Assembly: GCA_030447685.1 (NCBI GenBank)
Contig: JAUJOK010000017.1
Span: 1-45,845, forward strand
Direction: 5' to 3'
DNA: 45,845 bases
From: Armatimonadaceae bacterium
Lineage (GTDB): Bacteria; Armatimonadota; Armatimonadia; Armatimonadales; Armatimonadaceae
Shown: positions 24,114 to 33,638 of the stretch, in pieces
Position numbering within the stretch: the first letter of the stretch is position 1
Layout: each line of letters begins with the position of its first letter
The notes under the pieces: model-generated
What the model was told of the DNA's origin: nothing
Database searches by the model: none
Seen by the model: only the letters and a program-made list of their open reading frames with translations
Program-made: the position numbers and the translations under genes

Positions 24114-26936
24114 TTATAAAGGGGCCGGTGCATTGACCGTGACATTGACACCGGGCGTGTAGTCGCCGAACCACTCGACGTAGTCCTGCACCATGCGCCA
24201 CTGGAACGGGTAGGTGCCTGATGCCGAAGGAGCCGTGACCGTGAAGCTAAAGGTATGCTCCTGACCCGCAGACACCGACACTCCCGAGGAAAGCAGCACC
24301 CGGTTCAGACCCCAGGTGGTGTTGTCCTGGGCGTGCTGAGAACCCAGACGGTACAAAGCGTCGCTCGTCCAGGTGGTGTTGCCCGTGTTCCTTATCGTGA
24401 CGGCGACGGTGTAGCTCTTGCCCGCTTCCATCGTGGCAGGAACCGACTGCGACACGAACTGCGCCTGGTTGTGCCTGCCTTCTACCTGAACCATGACCGG
24501 CGGCGTGTAGTCGCCGAACCACTCGACGTAGTCCTGCACCATGCGCCACTGCAACGGGTGGGTGCCTGATGCCGAAGGCGCGGTGACGATGAAGGTGAAG
24601 GTATGCTCCTGATCCGGTGCGACGGGATGGGGCAGCAGCACCCGGTTCAGACCCCAGGTGGTGTTGTCCTGACCGTGCTGAGAACCCAGGCGATGGGCGC
24701 TGCGACCGGCAGGATACCAGGTACTGGTGCCGCTGTTGCGCAGCGTGAGCGAAACCGGGTAGCGGTGACCGGCTACCATGGTGGAAGGAACCGATGCAGA
24801 TACGAAAGAAGCACCGTTTGAAGCCACGTTCTCCTGGATAGACGGCGTCAGTTCGAAATCATCGGCCAGGAGCCACTGGTTTGCCCCGGCATCCGACCAG
24901 AGCCATACGGTGCACTGATTGCTGCTCACGACGATATCACTGATCGTATACTCCTGAAAGTCGGCGTCACCCGTTGTCTGCACAAAACGCTCTGCGGCGG
25001 GATTCGCCGCATCGTAGCCCTTGACGCCCACTCCAGCCCACCGCTGCCCACCGCTGGAGAACAGCCGCACCTTTAGCGTATAGCTGCCGTTGGGAAGGTC
25101 GCTAACCGTCTGATAGGTATATTGCCGGTACGCTGTAGCCGCCCAATGACCGAGCCGGAAATGCCCGGAATGGACGGCTCCGTTATCCACATAGGCGCTT
25201 GAAAAAGGGGTGAGGCCAGTATCCCACCATTGCAGCCATCCCGCATCGTTGCCGGTCTCGAAGCCGGTATTGCGGAGGTAGTTCGTCGTCTCCACCGCAC
25301 CGATGTCAAAAGCCCCGCCGGTCGGCGTGGCCGTGCCGGAATAATCGCGCCCACCCGGATTCAGGCCCTCCAGCAAAAGATCATTGCCCGCGTTGCTCAG
25401 CGGCGAGTAGTTTTGTATCCGGTAGGCGCTCAGCGCGGGCAGCAGGTGGGGGTTATTGATCGCGGTGCCCGTGCCGGGAGCACGGAAAAGCGGATCGACG
25501 TTCCAGCCGACATTGACGCCGCCTGACCGCTCCTGACCGGTGGCGGCCTGCCAGTCGGCGAAGCTGTTGTAGACGACGCCGTCCCAACGGACTACGAACT
25601 CATCGCCGCTGCTCCAGTAGTTATTGTTCCGCAAAACGAGGTTCGTCTGGCTGCCGGCGATGTCCACGAGCGGCAGCCCCCCGGTAGTCATGAAAATGTT
25701 GTTGTACAGACGAATATCCGTCAATCCGCTTTCCAGGCGCAGCGCGCGGGGCATGGGGTTCAGGGACGACGGCGAGAGGAAAACCGTGTTGTTGTAGACC
25801 TGGCAGTCGCGCAGGCCGCTGCCCGCATTCCAGAAATAAATGCCCGCCTGCCCGGTTTTGCGGTCGTCGTTCTGACTGATATTGTACCGGGCCACGTTGT
25901 TGTGGAAAGGACGCGCGCCCGGAAACTGCGCGAAGAGGAATCCCGCGCCGAAGTTATCATGGCTGTAGTTGTACTGCATCACGGAGTTGGTGACGCCGCC
26001 ATCTAAGTCAAAGCCCCCGCCATCCAGGGTGGCGCTTTTATTGGCGTAGGATTCATTGTTCTGGATGGTGACGTTGTTGGCGTCCCACGCCCAGATGCCC
26101 ACCGGCCCACCGGAAGTGTGGTTGTTCAGGTCGCCATTATTGTAGGAGACGCACCGTTCGATTACGCCGCCATCCACATCTCCCAGGATGATCCCGCTGC
26201 CGCTGTGCTGCCCCCGATTGACGACACCCCGGTTGTTGTACGTCCTGCAGTAACTGACGTGAATATTCTCGTTGGCATAGCCGGTGGCGTCCGTCTTGAA
26301 ATAGCCCCAGGATATGATGCCTACATCGCCATTGTCATGGACGAGCGAATTAGTGATACGTACATCCCGAAACCCACTTTTGCCGCCGTCCGCCGGATAA
26401 CCGCCGATGGCGATCCCGGCGTTCCGAAAGCCGCTGATCTCGACGTTGTCGATGCGGATATACGTCAGCTTGACGCTGCCGTTCAGGTCGTTATACGCAT
26501 CAATCCCATTGTCGGTGTTGCCGCTCTGGCTGACGGCGCTCCATCCCCCGACGATATTCAGGTTGCGGATAACGAACCCCGACGTGTTATACAGAGAAAC
26601 TCCGGTTCCGGCTCCGGCCCGAATGGTGGCGCGGCCCGTGCCGTAGGAGGCGACAGTAATCGGGGCTGCTCCGCTTCCGCGATCATCAGCGTCAAATTGC
26701 AGGCCGCCATCGAAAGTGTGGCCGCCTTCGAGGAAGATACGATCTCCGGCGGCGAACGTGACCCGGTTGATTCGCTTGAGTGTCTGCCAGGGACTTTCCG
26801 GAGAGCCGCCGGAGTTCGCGTCATTGCCCGTGGAGCTGACAAAGTAGTCGGCAGCCCATAGGGGGCAGGCCAGAAAAAGACAGACTACGAGGAGTCCGAT
26901 CACCCTGCCCGAAATCCGTTTCTGATTTTGGATCAC
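24114..26936 (-). CDS. Secreted right-handed beta-helix protein with two NBR1-like Ig domains
   Basis: 940 residues; GTG 26936 start. A signal peptide (VIGLLVVCLFLACPLWA) precedes ADYFVSSTGNDANSGGSPESPWQTL, the usual opening of parallel beta-helix proteins of the pectate-lyase-3/DUF1565 type. Beta-helix coils rich in Asn run to about residue 550 and end with GGAFDIGAVE. A jelly-roll, carbohydrate-binding-like domain (NTGFETGNDAGWLQWW...FELTP) follows at about 555-700. Two tandem Ig-like NBR1-type domains of 116 residues (FVSASVPSTMVAGHRYPVSL... and FVSQSVPATMEAGKSYTVAV...) end the protein. Probably a polysaccharide-binding or -degrading surface protein; no catalytic residues can be assigned. 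Confidence 0.88.
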   Translation of the reverse strand: MIQNQKRISGRVIGLLVVCLFLACPLWAADYFVSSTGNDANSGGSPESPWQTLKRINRVTFAAGDRIFLEGGHTFDGGLQFDADDRGSGAAPITVASYGTGRATIRAGAGTGVSLYNTSGFVIRNLNIVGGWSAVSQSGNTDNGIDAYNDLNGSVKLTYIRIDNVEISGFRNAGIAIGGYPADGGKSGFRDVRITNSLVHDNGDVGIISWGYFKTDATGYANENIHVSYCRTYNNRGVVNRGQHSGSGIILGDVDGGVIERCVSYNNGDLNNHTSGGPVGIWAWDANNVTIQNNESYANKSATLDGGGFDLDGGVTNSVMQYNYSHDNFGAGFLFAQFPGARPFHNNVARYNISQNDDRKTGQAGIYFWNAGSGLRDCQVYNNTVFLSPSSLNPMPRALRLESGLTDIRLYNNIFMTTGGLPLVDIAGSQTNLVLRNNNYWSSGDEFVVRWDGVVYNSFADWQAATGQERSGGVNVGWNVDPLFRAPGTGTAINNPHLLPALSAYRIQNYSPLSNAGNDLLLEGLNPGGRDYSGTATPTGGAFDIGAVETTNYLRNTGFETGNDAGWLQWWDTGLTPFSSAYVDNGAVHSGHFRLGHWAATAYRQYTYQTVSDLPNGSYTLKVRLFSSGGQRWAGVGVKGYDAANPAAERFVQTTGDADFQEYTISDIVVSSNQCTVWLWSDAGANQWLLADDFELTPSIQENVASNGASFVSASVPSTMVAGHRYPVSLTLRNSGTSTWYPAGRSAHRLGSQHGQDNTTWGLNRVLLPHPVAPDQEHTFTFIVTAPSASGTHPLQWRMVQDYVEWFGDYTPPVMVQVEGRHNQAQFVSQSVPATMEAGKSYTVAVTIRNTGNTTWTSDALYRLGSQHAQDNTTWGLNRVLLSSGVSVSAGQEHTFSFTVTAPSASGTYPFQWRMVQDYVEWFGDYTPGVNVTVNAPAPL
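24154..24690 (-). repeat. Tandem 348-bp repeat encoding two NBR1-like domains
   Basis: Nucleotide blocks starting at 24154 and 24502 are near-identical over long stretches (for example GTGTAGTCGCCGAACCACTC onward for about 75 bases). The offset of 348 bases equals 116 codons. High DNA identity suggests a recent or gene-converted domain duplication. Confidence 0.8.
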
Positions 26937-27127
26937 GCCTATCTACCTTTTCAACCAATCTCGCGATGGCACGCGTGCTGCTTGGTCGTCGTTTTTTGCC
27001 AGTCTACCCTACCAGAACCTGATGATCTGCGCCACCGTATTTCAGGGAAAATCTGTTTCGGCATAGCTACTGCCCGCACAAAACGCCGTAACCCGGCAGT
27101 GAGAAACGCTGGCATCAGAGCCGTTGT

Positions 27128-28183
27128 TCAGCGCAGACCGGCAACGAAGAGAAAATAGTAGTAGGCGACGGGGGCGGTAAAGAGCAGCGAGTCGAAGCGG
27201 TCGAGGATGCCGCCGTGGCCCGGCAGCAGCGCCCCGAAATCCTTGATGCCCAGGTCGCGCTTCAGCGCCGATTCGCACAGGTCGCCGATCTGACCCAACA
27301 CTGCCAGAACCGGCCCCAGAAACAGGCAGTGCCACAGGGGCAGCGCGATCCAGGTGCCCCAGGCGAGTGACATAACGGTCGCCGCCAGAATCCCGCCGAT
27401 GCTTCCTTCCACGGTCTTTTTCGGCGATAGTCGCGGCGCGAGCGGCAATTTGCCGAACCGCACGCCCGCGAAGTAGGCCCCGGCGTCCGTACTCCACGTC
27501 ACGGCGATAACGTACAGTACCAGCCATGCCCCGCGCGGTGACTCTACGGCAACCGGCCCCAGCGGAACCACCACCTGGCCGGGAATGGAGCGCAGGAAGA
27601 TCAGATAGGAAAACAGCCACCCGACGTAGACGACGCCAAGCAGCGTCACCCCGATATTGGTGAGCGGTTCGCGGTCGTGGCGCAGAATCTCCGTAATGAG
27701 GGTAACGATGGTCAGCAGGGCAAGCAGTGCGGGAAGAAACTGTGTCAGCAGATCACGGGTGTAGCCCCAGGCGGCAAACTGGAGCAATGCGATGGCGACA
27801 AACGCGAGGGCATCGGTGGGCTGGAAGCCGCGCAGCCGCGCGCCCCGGAAAAACTCCCACCCGCCCACCGTGGCGCAGATGGCTACCGCAAACGTGAAGG
27901 GCAGCGCGGTATACGGCGGCAGACCTTCGGCGAAGACCAGCAGAAGCAGCAGCGGTAAACCGACGAACGAGGACAGCAGACGCACCAGCAGGCCCGGCGG
28001 CATCGCCTCTGCCGCGCGCCGCGCGGCCTCCTGCGCCTCGTGCGCGCGTTCTCGCGCCTGTTCCACAATGCGCTGCTGCGCCTCGCGCGTGCGCTCCGGC
28101 ATCTCGCGCGCCAGATCGCGGGCGCGCTGCCGCGCCTCATTCAATTGCTCCTGAAGGTTCGGCCCGTTGCCCTTCACCAGCAT
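27128..28183 (-). CDS. cdsA: Phosphatidate cytidylyltransferase with N-terminal amphipathic extension
   Basis: 351 residues. The membrane domain (about 65-350) has eight or so helices. It ends with the CDS signature ESALKRDLGIKDFGALLPGHGGILDRFDSLLF, holding the Lys/Asp metal-site residues, and SPKKTVEGSIGG upstream. The enzyme makes CDP-diacylglycerol from phosphatidate and CTP in the inner membrane. An unusual 60-residue head, rich in Arg/Glu/Ala heptads (EARQRARDLAREMPERTREAQ), precedes the first helix and is probably a coiled coil or an amphipathic helix. The diacylglycerol-kinase-family gene ends 25 bases upstream, so the two lipid genes are probably co-transcribed. Confidence 0.93.
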   Translation of the reverse strand: MLVKGNGPNLQEQLNEARQRARDLAREMPERTREAQQRIVEQARERAHEAQEAARRAAEAMPPGLLVRLLSSFVGLPLLLLLVFAEGLPPYTALPFTFAVAICATVGGWEFFRGARLRGFQPTDALAFVAIALLQFAAWGYTRDLLTQFLPALLALLTIVTLITEILRHDREPLTNIGVTLLGVVYVGWLFSYLIFLRSIPGQVVVPLGPVAVESPRGAWLVLYVIAVTWSTDAGAYFAGVRFGKLPLAPRLSPKKTVEGSIGGILAATVMSLAWGTWIALPLWHCLFLGPVLAVLGQIGDLCESALKRDLGIKDFGALLPGHGGILDRFDSLLFTAPVAYYYFLFVAGLR

Positions 28184-28208
28184 AGCTTCCTCCGACGAAC
28201 CGGCAGGC

Positions 28209-29090
28209 TCATGGCGCGACCACCTTCAGCGCGGCAGGCTGAACGGTAATCTCGGCGGGCGTGGTTCCCGACACGTCGCCGTCCACGTTCAGCGGCTGCG
28301 GCGGGTCGCAGGTGATCGTCAGGCGGCGGGCGCGCAGCAGTTCCACCGCCGGGTGCCCGACGTGCTGTCCGGCAATCACCTTTGGGAAGAGCGCCAGCAG
28401 CTTCGGCTTCGGCATCGCCTTGATAATCATCACATCCAGCTCGCCGTCGTCCATTACCCCGTCCGGGCAGGCTTTCATCCCCGCGCCGTACATCGTGCCG
28501 TTCAAAACGGAAAGCATCATCGCCGACAGCGTTCGCGGCTCTCCCCCATCGACTGTTACCGTCAACGAAAACGCCTGAAAGCCGGGAAACATCTTGAGCA
28601 CCGCCAGGGCGAACGCAGGCATTCCCCGCACGAAGCGAATGGATGTGTTCATCACCTGCATCACGCAGGCGTCGAAGCCCAGCCCGGCGTTGTTCAAAAA
28701 CGGCGTCCCGTTGATACTGCCCATGTCCACGCGCCGCGTCTTCCCCACTGCCAGCGTCCGGCAGGCCACTTCGAGGTCGAGTGGGAGGCCCAGATTGCGC
28801 GCCACATCGTTGCCCGTGCCCATCGGGATAATACCGAGCGCCGACTCCGAACCCAGAATGCCGCGCGCCACATCCCCCACCGTGCCGTCGCCGCCGAATG
28901 CCGCAACCACCGGCTGCTGTTCGCTCGCCGCCTGCCGTGCAAGCTCTACCGCATGGCCGGGCCGCTCGGTCGGACGCCATTCCCAGGCAGAACCGAGAAG
29001 CCGTTCCGCTTCGGCGCGTAAAGGAGCGGTTTTCCCGCGACCTGCCGCCGGGTTGAAGATAACGACTCCTTTGGAACTGTTTCCGCTCAT
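28209..29090 (-). CDS. Diacylglycerol kinase family lipid kinase (YegS/DgkB type)
   Basis: 293 residues from ATG 29090; the longer frame to 29222 lacks conservation. Visible motifs: GVVIFNPAAGRG (nucleotide-binding loop), VAAFGGDGTVGDVARGIL, ALGIIPMGTGNDVARNLGLP, the middle NNAGLGFDACVMQ, and the end DGDVSGTTPAEITV. The family phosphorylates diacylglycerol or related lipids. Paired with cdsA downstream, it could recycle diacylglycerol to phosphatidate for CDP-diacylglycerol synthesis. Confidence 0.92.
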   Translation of the reverse strand: MSGNSSKGVVIFNPAAGRGKTAPLRAEAERLLGSAWEWRPTERPGHAVELARQAASEQQPVVAAFGGDGTVGDVARGILGSESALGIIPMGTGNDVARNLGLPLDLEVACRTLAVGKTRRVDMGSINGTPFLNNAGLGFDACVMQVMNTSIRFVRGMPAFALAVLKMFPGFQAFSLTVTVDGGEPRTLSAMMLSVLNGTMYGAGMKACPDGVMDDGELDVMIIKAMPKPKLLALFPKVIAGQHVGHPAVELLRARRLTITCDPPQPLNVDGDVSGTTPAEITVQPAALKVVAP

Positions 29091-29236
29091 GCTGCGTCCC
29101 CCGGTTCCTTTTTCTTTGCGAAGTATAACAGGCGAAGGGAAGACGGTCAATGGGAACAAAGCCTTAAAGTCCGGTAAGCCTACCGGGGACGTTCGACCTA
29201 TGTTTTCCGTATGGGAAAGCAAGGCTCGGAAAAATG

Positions 29237-29266
29237 TTTACAGGCGGACGCGGCGTGTGGTAGAAT
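29237..29266 (+). promoter_or_regulatory. Predicted promoter of the prkA operon
   Basis: TTTACA (29237-29242), an 18-base spacer and TAGAAT (29261-29266) lie in the 520-base gap between the divergent lipid kinase gene and prkA. It would give a leader of about 340 bases. Confidence 0.55.
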
Positions 29267-29432
29267 ACACGCTATCCAGCAGGTTCCGAATCCTCCGAAC
29301 GGGCGACCAGTGCGCCCGAAACACCCGCCGTGAAATCCGGTATTATAACCGTCTCGCGGCACGCACCTTATACAAACCATCGTATCCGAGGCATCCGGTT
29401 CTGTAGATAGAGAAAAATGGAATAGGGAGCGG

Positions 29433-29453
29433 CGGTTATTCCTACAATAACCG
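29433..29453 (+). promoter_or_regulatory. Short perfect hairpin in the prkA leader
   Basis: CGGTTATT (29433-29440) pairs with AATAACCG (29446-29453) around CCTAC. It could be an operator palindrome or an RNA hairpin. The rest of the 29267-29610 leader shows no ORF or known riboswitch that I can recognise. Confidence 0.4.
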
Positions 29454-29610
29454 ACGCGCAGTGACAGGCGGCACGGGCTATGCGGCCTCGGGCGATGGCT
29501 GATTAAATGAAGCAGACATCATCCGGGGCTGTTTTCGTCTTTAATCGGGCGCGCTGGTTCGGGAAACCGGCGTGCCCATGTCCACAGAAGGGGTAAGAAC
29601 GGGGCATTAT

Positions 29611-31542
29611 ATGGCAACGTGGGACTTTCTGAAAGCTGCCGAAGAGCACCGCCTCCAGGCTGACAAGTTGTGCTGGGAGGGAACGTTCACCGACTATCTG
29701 GAGATCGTATGCAGAAACCCGCGCGTGGGGGGCCTTTCACACGCGCGCGTCTACGATATGATTATGGCTGCCGGGGTCGAAGACATCGACAGCAACGGCG
29801 TCACGGATTATCTCTTCTTCGATCAGGAACTGTTCGGTCTGGACCGGACGCTTTCCCATCTGGTCGAGGAGTATTTTTCGCCCGCCGCGCGGCGGCTGGA
29901 TATCCGCAAGCGCATCCTGATGCTGGTCGGCCCGGTCGGCGGCGGTAAATCCACTCTGGTCACGCTCATCAAGAAGGGCATGGAGCGCTTTTCCCGCACG
30001 GACGAAGGCGCGGTCTATGCCATCGTCGGCTGCCCGATGCACGAGGAGCCGCTCCATCTGGTTCCCGAAGAGCTGCGCGCCGACTTCAAAAAAGAGTACG
30101 GCGTCTATATCGAGGGCGAGTTGTGTCCCGTCTGCCGCTATCGCCTGAAGCACGAATGGAACGGTGACATTTCCCAGGTGCCCGTGCAGCGCATCACCTT
30201 CGCCGAGCGCGAGCGGCGCGGCATCGGCACGTTCAAGCCCGCCGACCCGAAGTCGCAGGATGTGGCCGAACTGACCGGCTCGGTCAATATCCAGGCGCTG
30301 GCGGAACTGGGCAACGAATCCGACCCGCGCGTCTACAACTTCGATGGGGAACTCAATATCGCCAACCGGGGCGTGATGGAGTTCATCGAGATGCTCAAGG
30401 CCGAAAAGCGGTTCCTGTATGAACTGAACACGGTCGCCGGTGAGCAGACCATCAAGGCGTCACGCTTCGCCCTGATCTACGCCGATGTTGCCGTGATCGC
30501 GCACACGAACGAGTACGAGTACAACTCCTACTTCGGCAACAAGGAAAACGAGGCCATGATCGACCGCATCTTCGTGGTCAAGGTCCCGTACAATTTGAAG
30601 CTGTCGCAGGAGATGCGTATCTACGACAAACTGATCGGCCAGTCGCAGCTATCCGATGACCGGGTAGACCTGCGCGGCGTCCATATCGCGCCCAATACCC
30701 TGCGTGTCGCCTCCATGTTCGCCATCCTCACCCGCCTGAAGCAGTCGAAAAAATCCGGCCTGAGTCCGATGACCAAGCTGAAACTGTACGACGGCGAAAA
30801 GCAGGTCGGCGACTGGGATCAGAAGCACGTTCGTGAGCTTCAGGAAGAGTTCGGCGATGAAGGGATGCACGGCATCTCGCCGCGCTTTGTGATGAACCGG
30901 CTGTCGGCGGCCCTCGTGCGCGGCAACAAGTCCTGCATCAACCCGATTGACGCCTTGAGGAGCCTGCGCGACGGCCTGCACGAGTACACGTCCAGCGAGG
31001 AAGACCACCGCCGGATGCTGTCCTTTATTGACGAGACGCGCAAAGACTACGACGAAATGGCGAAAAAAGAGGTGCAGCGCGCCTTCGTCTACTCCTACGA
31101 GCAGTCGGCCAAGACACTGCTGGACAACTATCTGGACAACGTGGATGCCTTCTGCAACCGCACCAAAGTCAAAGACCCGATCACCAGCGACGACGTAGAG
31201 CCGGACGAACGGCTGATGCGCTCTATTGAGGAGCAGATCGGCGTCTCTGAGAACGCCAAGCGCGAGTTCCGCGAAGGCATCATGCGCTCCGTCGCCTCGA
31301 ATGCGCGGCGCGGCGGCAGCTTCGGGGTCGGTTCGGATGAGCGGCTGAAGGAGGCCCTGGAAAAGAAGCTCTTCTCCGACCTGAAGGATGTGGTAAAAAT
31401 CACCACCAGCACCAAGACGCCCGACGGCGAGCAGATGAAGAAGATCAACGATGTCGTGGAGCGGCTCTGCACCGACCACGGCTACTGCCCGATCTGCGCC
31501 AACGAGCTTCTCAAATACGTCGGTACGCTGCTCAACCGGTAA
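29611..31542 (+). CDS. prkA: PrkA family serine protein kinase/AAA+ protein
   Basis: 643 residues from ATG 29611, which matches the usual start (WDFLKAAEEHRLQADKLCWEGTFTDYLEIVCRNP); ATG 29578 and GTG 29572 are possible. The AAA domain has Walker A GPVGGGKSTLVTLIKKG (about 107-120), EGELCPVCRYRLKHEWNGDI, NRGVMEFIEMLKAEKRFL, and AVIAHTNEYEYNSYFGNKENEAMIDRIFVVKVPYN. The C-terminal PrkA domain is kinase-like. PrkA acts with DUF444 (YeaH) and SpoVR (YcgB) in stationary-phase and starvation responses; all three are here. It acts in the cytoplasm. Confidence 0.95.
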   Translation: MATWDFLKAAEEHRLQADKLCWEGTFTDYLEIVCRNPRVGGLSHARVYDMIMAAGVEDIDSNGVTDYLFFDQELFGLDRTLSHLVEEYFSPAARRLDIRKRILMLVGPVGGGKSTLVTLIKKGMERFSRTDEGAVYAIVGCPMHEEPLHLVPEELRADFKKEYGVYIEGELCPVCRYRLKHEWNGDISQVPVQRITFAERERRGIGTFKPADPKSQDVAELTGSVNIQALAELGNESDPRVYNFDGELNIANRGVMEFIEMLKAEKRFLYELNTVAGEQTIKASRFALIYADVAVIAHTNEYEYNSYFGNKENEAMIDRIFVVKVPYNLKLSQEMRIYDKLIGQSQLSDDRVDLRGVHIAPNTLRVASMFAILTRLKQSKKSGLSPMTKLKLYDGEKQVGDWDQKHVRELQEEFGDEGMHGISPRFVMNRLSAALVRGNKSCINPIDALRSLRDGLHEYTSSEEDHRRMLSFIDETRKDYDEMAKKEVQRAFVYSYEQSAKTLLDNYLDNVDAFCNRTKVKDPITSDDVEPDERLMRSIEEQIGVSENAKREFREGIMRSVASNARRGGSFGVGSDERLKEALEKKLFSDLKDVVKITTSTKTPDGEQMKKINDVVERLCTDHGYCPICANELLKYVGTLLNR

Positions 31543-31543
31543 C

Positions 31544-31613
31544 GCCCCTCCCCTGCCCCTCCCCCACGCTGTGGGCGACCGTCGTCTGCGGGAGAGGGGT
31601 AAAGGCGAGGAGT
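31544..31613. repeat. Palindromic element R4, single-hairpin variant after prkA
   Basis: GCCCCTCCCCTGCCCCTCCC leads into the core CCACGCTGTGGG, then GCGGGAGAGGGG. It is a partial member of the family seen inside anmK (same ACGCTGTGGG core). It could end or attenuate the prkA transcript, but has no T tract. Confidence 0.65.
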
Positions 31614-31623
31614 CAGGACAGGA

Positions 31624-31764
31624 ATGACCATAACTCTTGACCCGGAAACCCAGGCGCGTCTGCAAGAGCGGACCGAGCAAACGCCCGACGCGCTCGCTAA
31701 TGCCCTGCTCGATAATTACGTCAGGAGTTCGGCCTTCCGGTTGACGCCTCTGTTTTATCAGTGA
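31624..31764 (+). CDS. Small antitoxin-like ORF (46 residues) before Uma2
   Basis: MTITLDPETQARLQERTEQTPDALANALLDNYVRSS has the strand-helix-helix look of ribbon-helix-helix antitoxin N-termini. It then ends abruptly in FRLTPLFYQ, suggesting truncation. AGGACAGGA lies just upstream. It precedes a Uma2-family nuclease gene by 25 bases, the usual layout for such pairs. The assignment is from pattern only. Confidence 0.5.
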   Translation: MTITLDPETQARLQERTEQTPDALANALLDNYVRSSAFRLTPLFYQ

Positions 31765-31789
31765 AAACCAAAAAGGAGGGAACGAGCGA

Positions 31790-32451
31790 ATGAAGGCAGA
31801 CTTCACCCCTTTTGGTATGCTGGGGTGGTCGGCACCAGCCGAGATTTTCACTGACGGGGACGGCGTTGCCCCGATACGCTGGACAGTCCCCATAGTCTAC
31901 GCGGCAATGGAGGCGGGGGTCCTGTACGAAGGCGCGCGGTATGAGCTGGTTCGGGGCCAGCTTCTCAGGCAGCGCAAAGCCGACGCGCCATTGTTCTATT
32001 ATGCAAAGGACATCATGGCGGATGCGCTCATTACTGTGTTTGGTGACCGCTGCGCGCGTGGGCGCGGCGTCCTTCGTATCTCGGAAGAAACGGGTGAGCC
32101 GGAGGTATTGGTAACGCGCCGCCTGCGCGAATTCCGCAAGGCGCATCCGACGCCTGCCGACGCCCTGCTGGTTGGCGAGATTGCCGAAGGTATGCGAGGC
32201 TTCCTGTTGCCCCAGGTCAGAAGGCACTGATCTACGCGCAGTCGGAGATCATGGACTACTGGGTCGCCGATCTGACCAATAGAACTGTCTGGGTTCACCG
32301 CGAGCCGTCACGACGTGGCTATTTCGAAGTGACGCAACACCAGCTTGGCGAAACCATCAGCCCCCTTGGCGCGCTGGAGGTGGCGATTGCCGTTGCTGAT
32401 TTGCTGCCGCGTCCCGCTGCGGCGACACCCACTCCGCTACCTTCGGAGTGA
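31790..32451 (+). pseudogene. Uma2-family putative endonuclease, one frameshift
   Basis: The first frame (31790-32230) has RYELVRGQLLRQRKADAPLFYYAKDIMADALITVFGD, GVLRISEETGEPEVLVTRRLREFRKAHPTPADALLVGEIAE. The second frame (to 32451) resumes QKALIYAQSEIMDYWVADLTNRTVWVHREPSRRGYF. Together they give the Uma2 PD-(D/E)xK-like fold; the IADTSL-type segment is corrupted around 32195-32215. Uma2 proteins are abundant in cyanobacteria and Armatimonadota and are of unclear function. It is embedded between prkA and the DUF444 gene. Confidence 0.72.
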
Positions 32452-32465
32452 CGAACGGAGAAAAA

Positions 32466-33638
32466 ATGGCAGATAAGTTTTCGCTGTCAACCGATACGTG
32501 GGACCTGCACCGGCGCGCGGAGCGCGACCGGGCGCGGCATAACGAAAAAGTCCGCGAGGTCATCAAAAAGAACCTGGGCGACGTTATTGCCAGTTCGGAT
32601 ATTATCACGGCGGGCAAGGGCAAGGTGGTGAAGGTGCCCGTACGCGGCCTGGAACTGCCCCATATCCGTTTCGATCCCAACAGCAAAAAGCGCGTCGGGC
32701 AGGGGCAGGGCGGTTCGCAGCCTGGCGACGTGATTGCGCGCGCGCCGTCGCAGGACGGGCAGGGTGTCGGCAAGCAGGCCGGGCAGGAGCCGGGTGTCGA
32801 CTACTATGAGGCCGAGTTCACGGTGGACGAACTGGCCGAGATGGTCTTCGAGGACCTTCACCTGCCGAACCTGGAAGACAAAGGCGTCAAGCAGGTGCCC
32901 AGCGAGATCATGGACTTCAACTCGCGCGCAAAGCGTGGCCTTGCCGGAAATCTTGACCGCAAGCGCACGATGATCGAGGCGCTGAAGCGTAACGCCCGCG
33001 AAGGCAACCCGAAGAAGTTCGAGATACGCGAACAGGATAAGCGCTTCAAGACCTGGGAGATGGTCACGGAGCCGCAGCGCAACGCGGTCATCTTCGCCAT
33101 GCGCGACGTTTCCGGCTCGATGGGCGAGTTCGAGGCCTATATCTGCCGCTCGTTCTACTTCTGGATGCTGCGCTTCCTGCGTACAAAATACACCAACTGC
33201 GAGATCGTCTTCATCACCTGCCACACGGAAGCCAAGGAGGTGGACGAGACGGCGTTCTTTTCGCTGGGCGATTCGGGCGGCACGCGCATGTCGTCGGCGT
33301 ACGCGCTGGCGACGGATATTATCGCGAAGCGCTACAATCCGCGCGAGTGGAATATCTACCCGTTCCTGTTCTCGGACGGCTACAACTGGGGCGATCAGGA
33401 GTGCGTCGAACTGGTGCGCAAGATGCTGGGCATGGTGAACCTGATCGGCTACGGCGAGATCGGCTCGGACGGCTGGCAAAGTTCGTTCGGCTTCGCCCCG
33501 CTCGGCCATGCCCAGGAGGACGCTTTCGGCGACGACCGGCGCCTGGCGCTGTGAAAGAACAACGACAAGGAAGATGTCTGGCCCGCGCTCCAGAAATTCT
33601 TCTCCAACAGCCCGGCGACACCTTCTGCTCGCCGCTGA
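32466..33638 (+). CDS. DUF444/YeaH family protein, interrupted by an in-frame TGA near the end
   Basis: Start ATG 32466 (CGGAG upstream). The body to the TGA at 33552-33554 is 362 residues: FSLSTDTWDLHRRAERDRARHNEKVREVIKKNLGDVI, a Gly/Gln-rich linker, FTVDELAEMVFEDLHLPNLE, then a von Willebrand A-like domain with AVIFAMRDVSGSMGEFE (MIDAS DxSxS) and FSLGDSGGTRMSSAY. After the TGA the same frame continues KNNDKEDVWPALQKFFS, typical of the family C-terminus, to a stop at 33636-33638. The TGA is therefore a mutation, a sequencing error or a recoded codon. Functional partner of PrkA and SpoVR. Confidence 0.9.
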
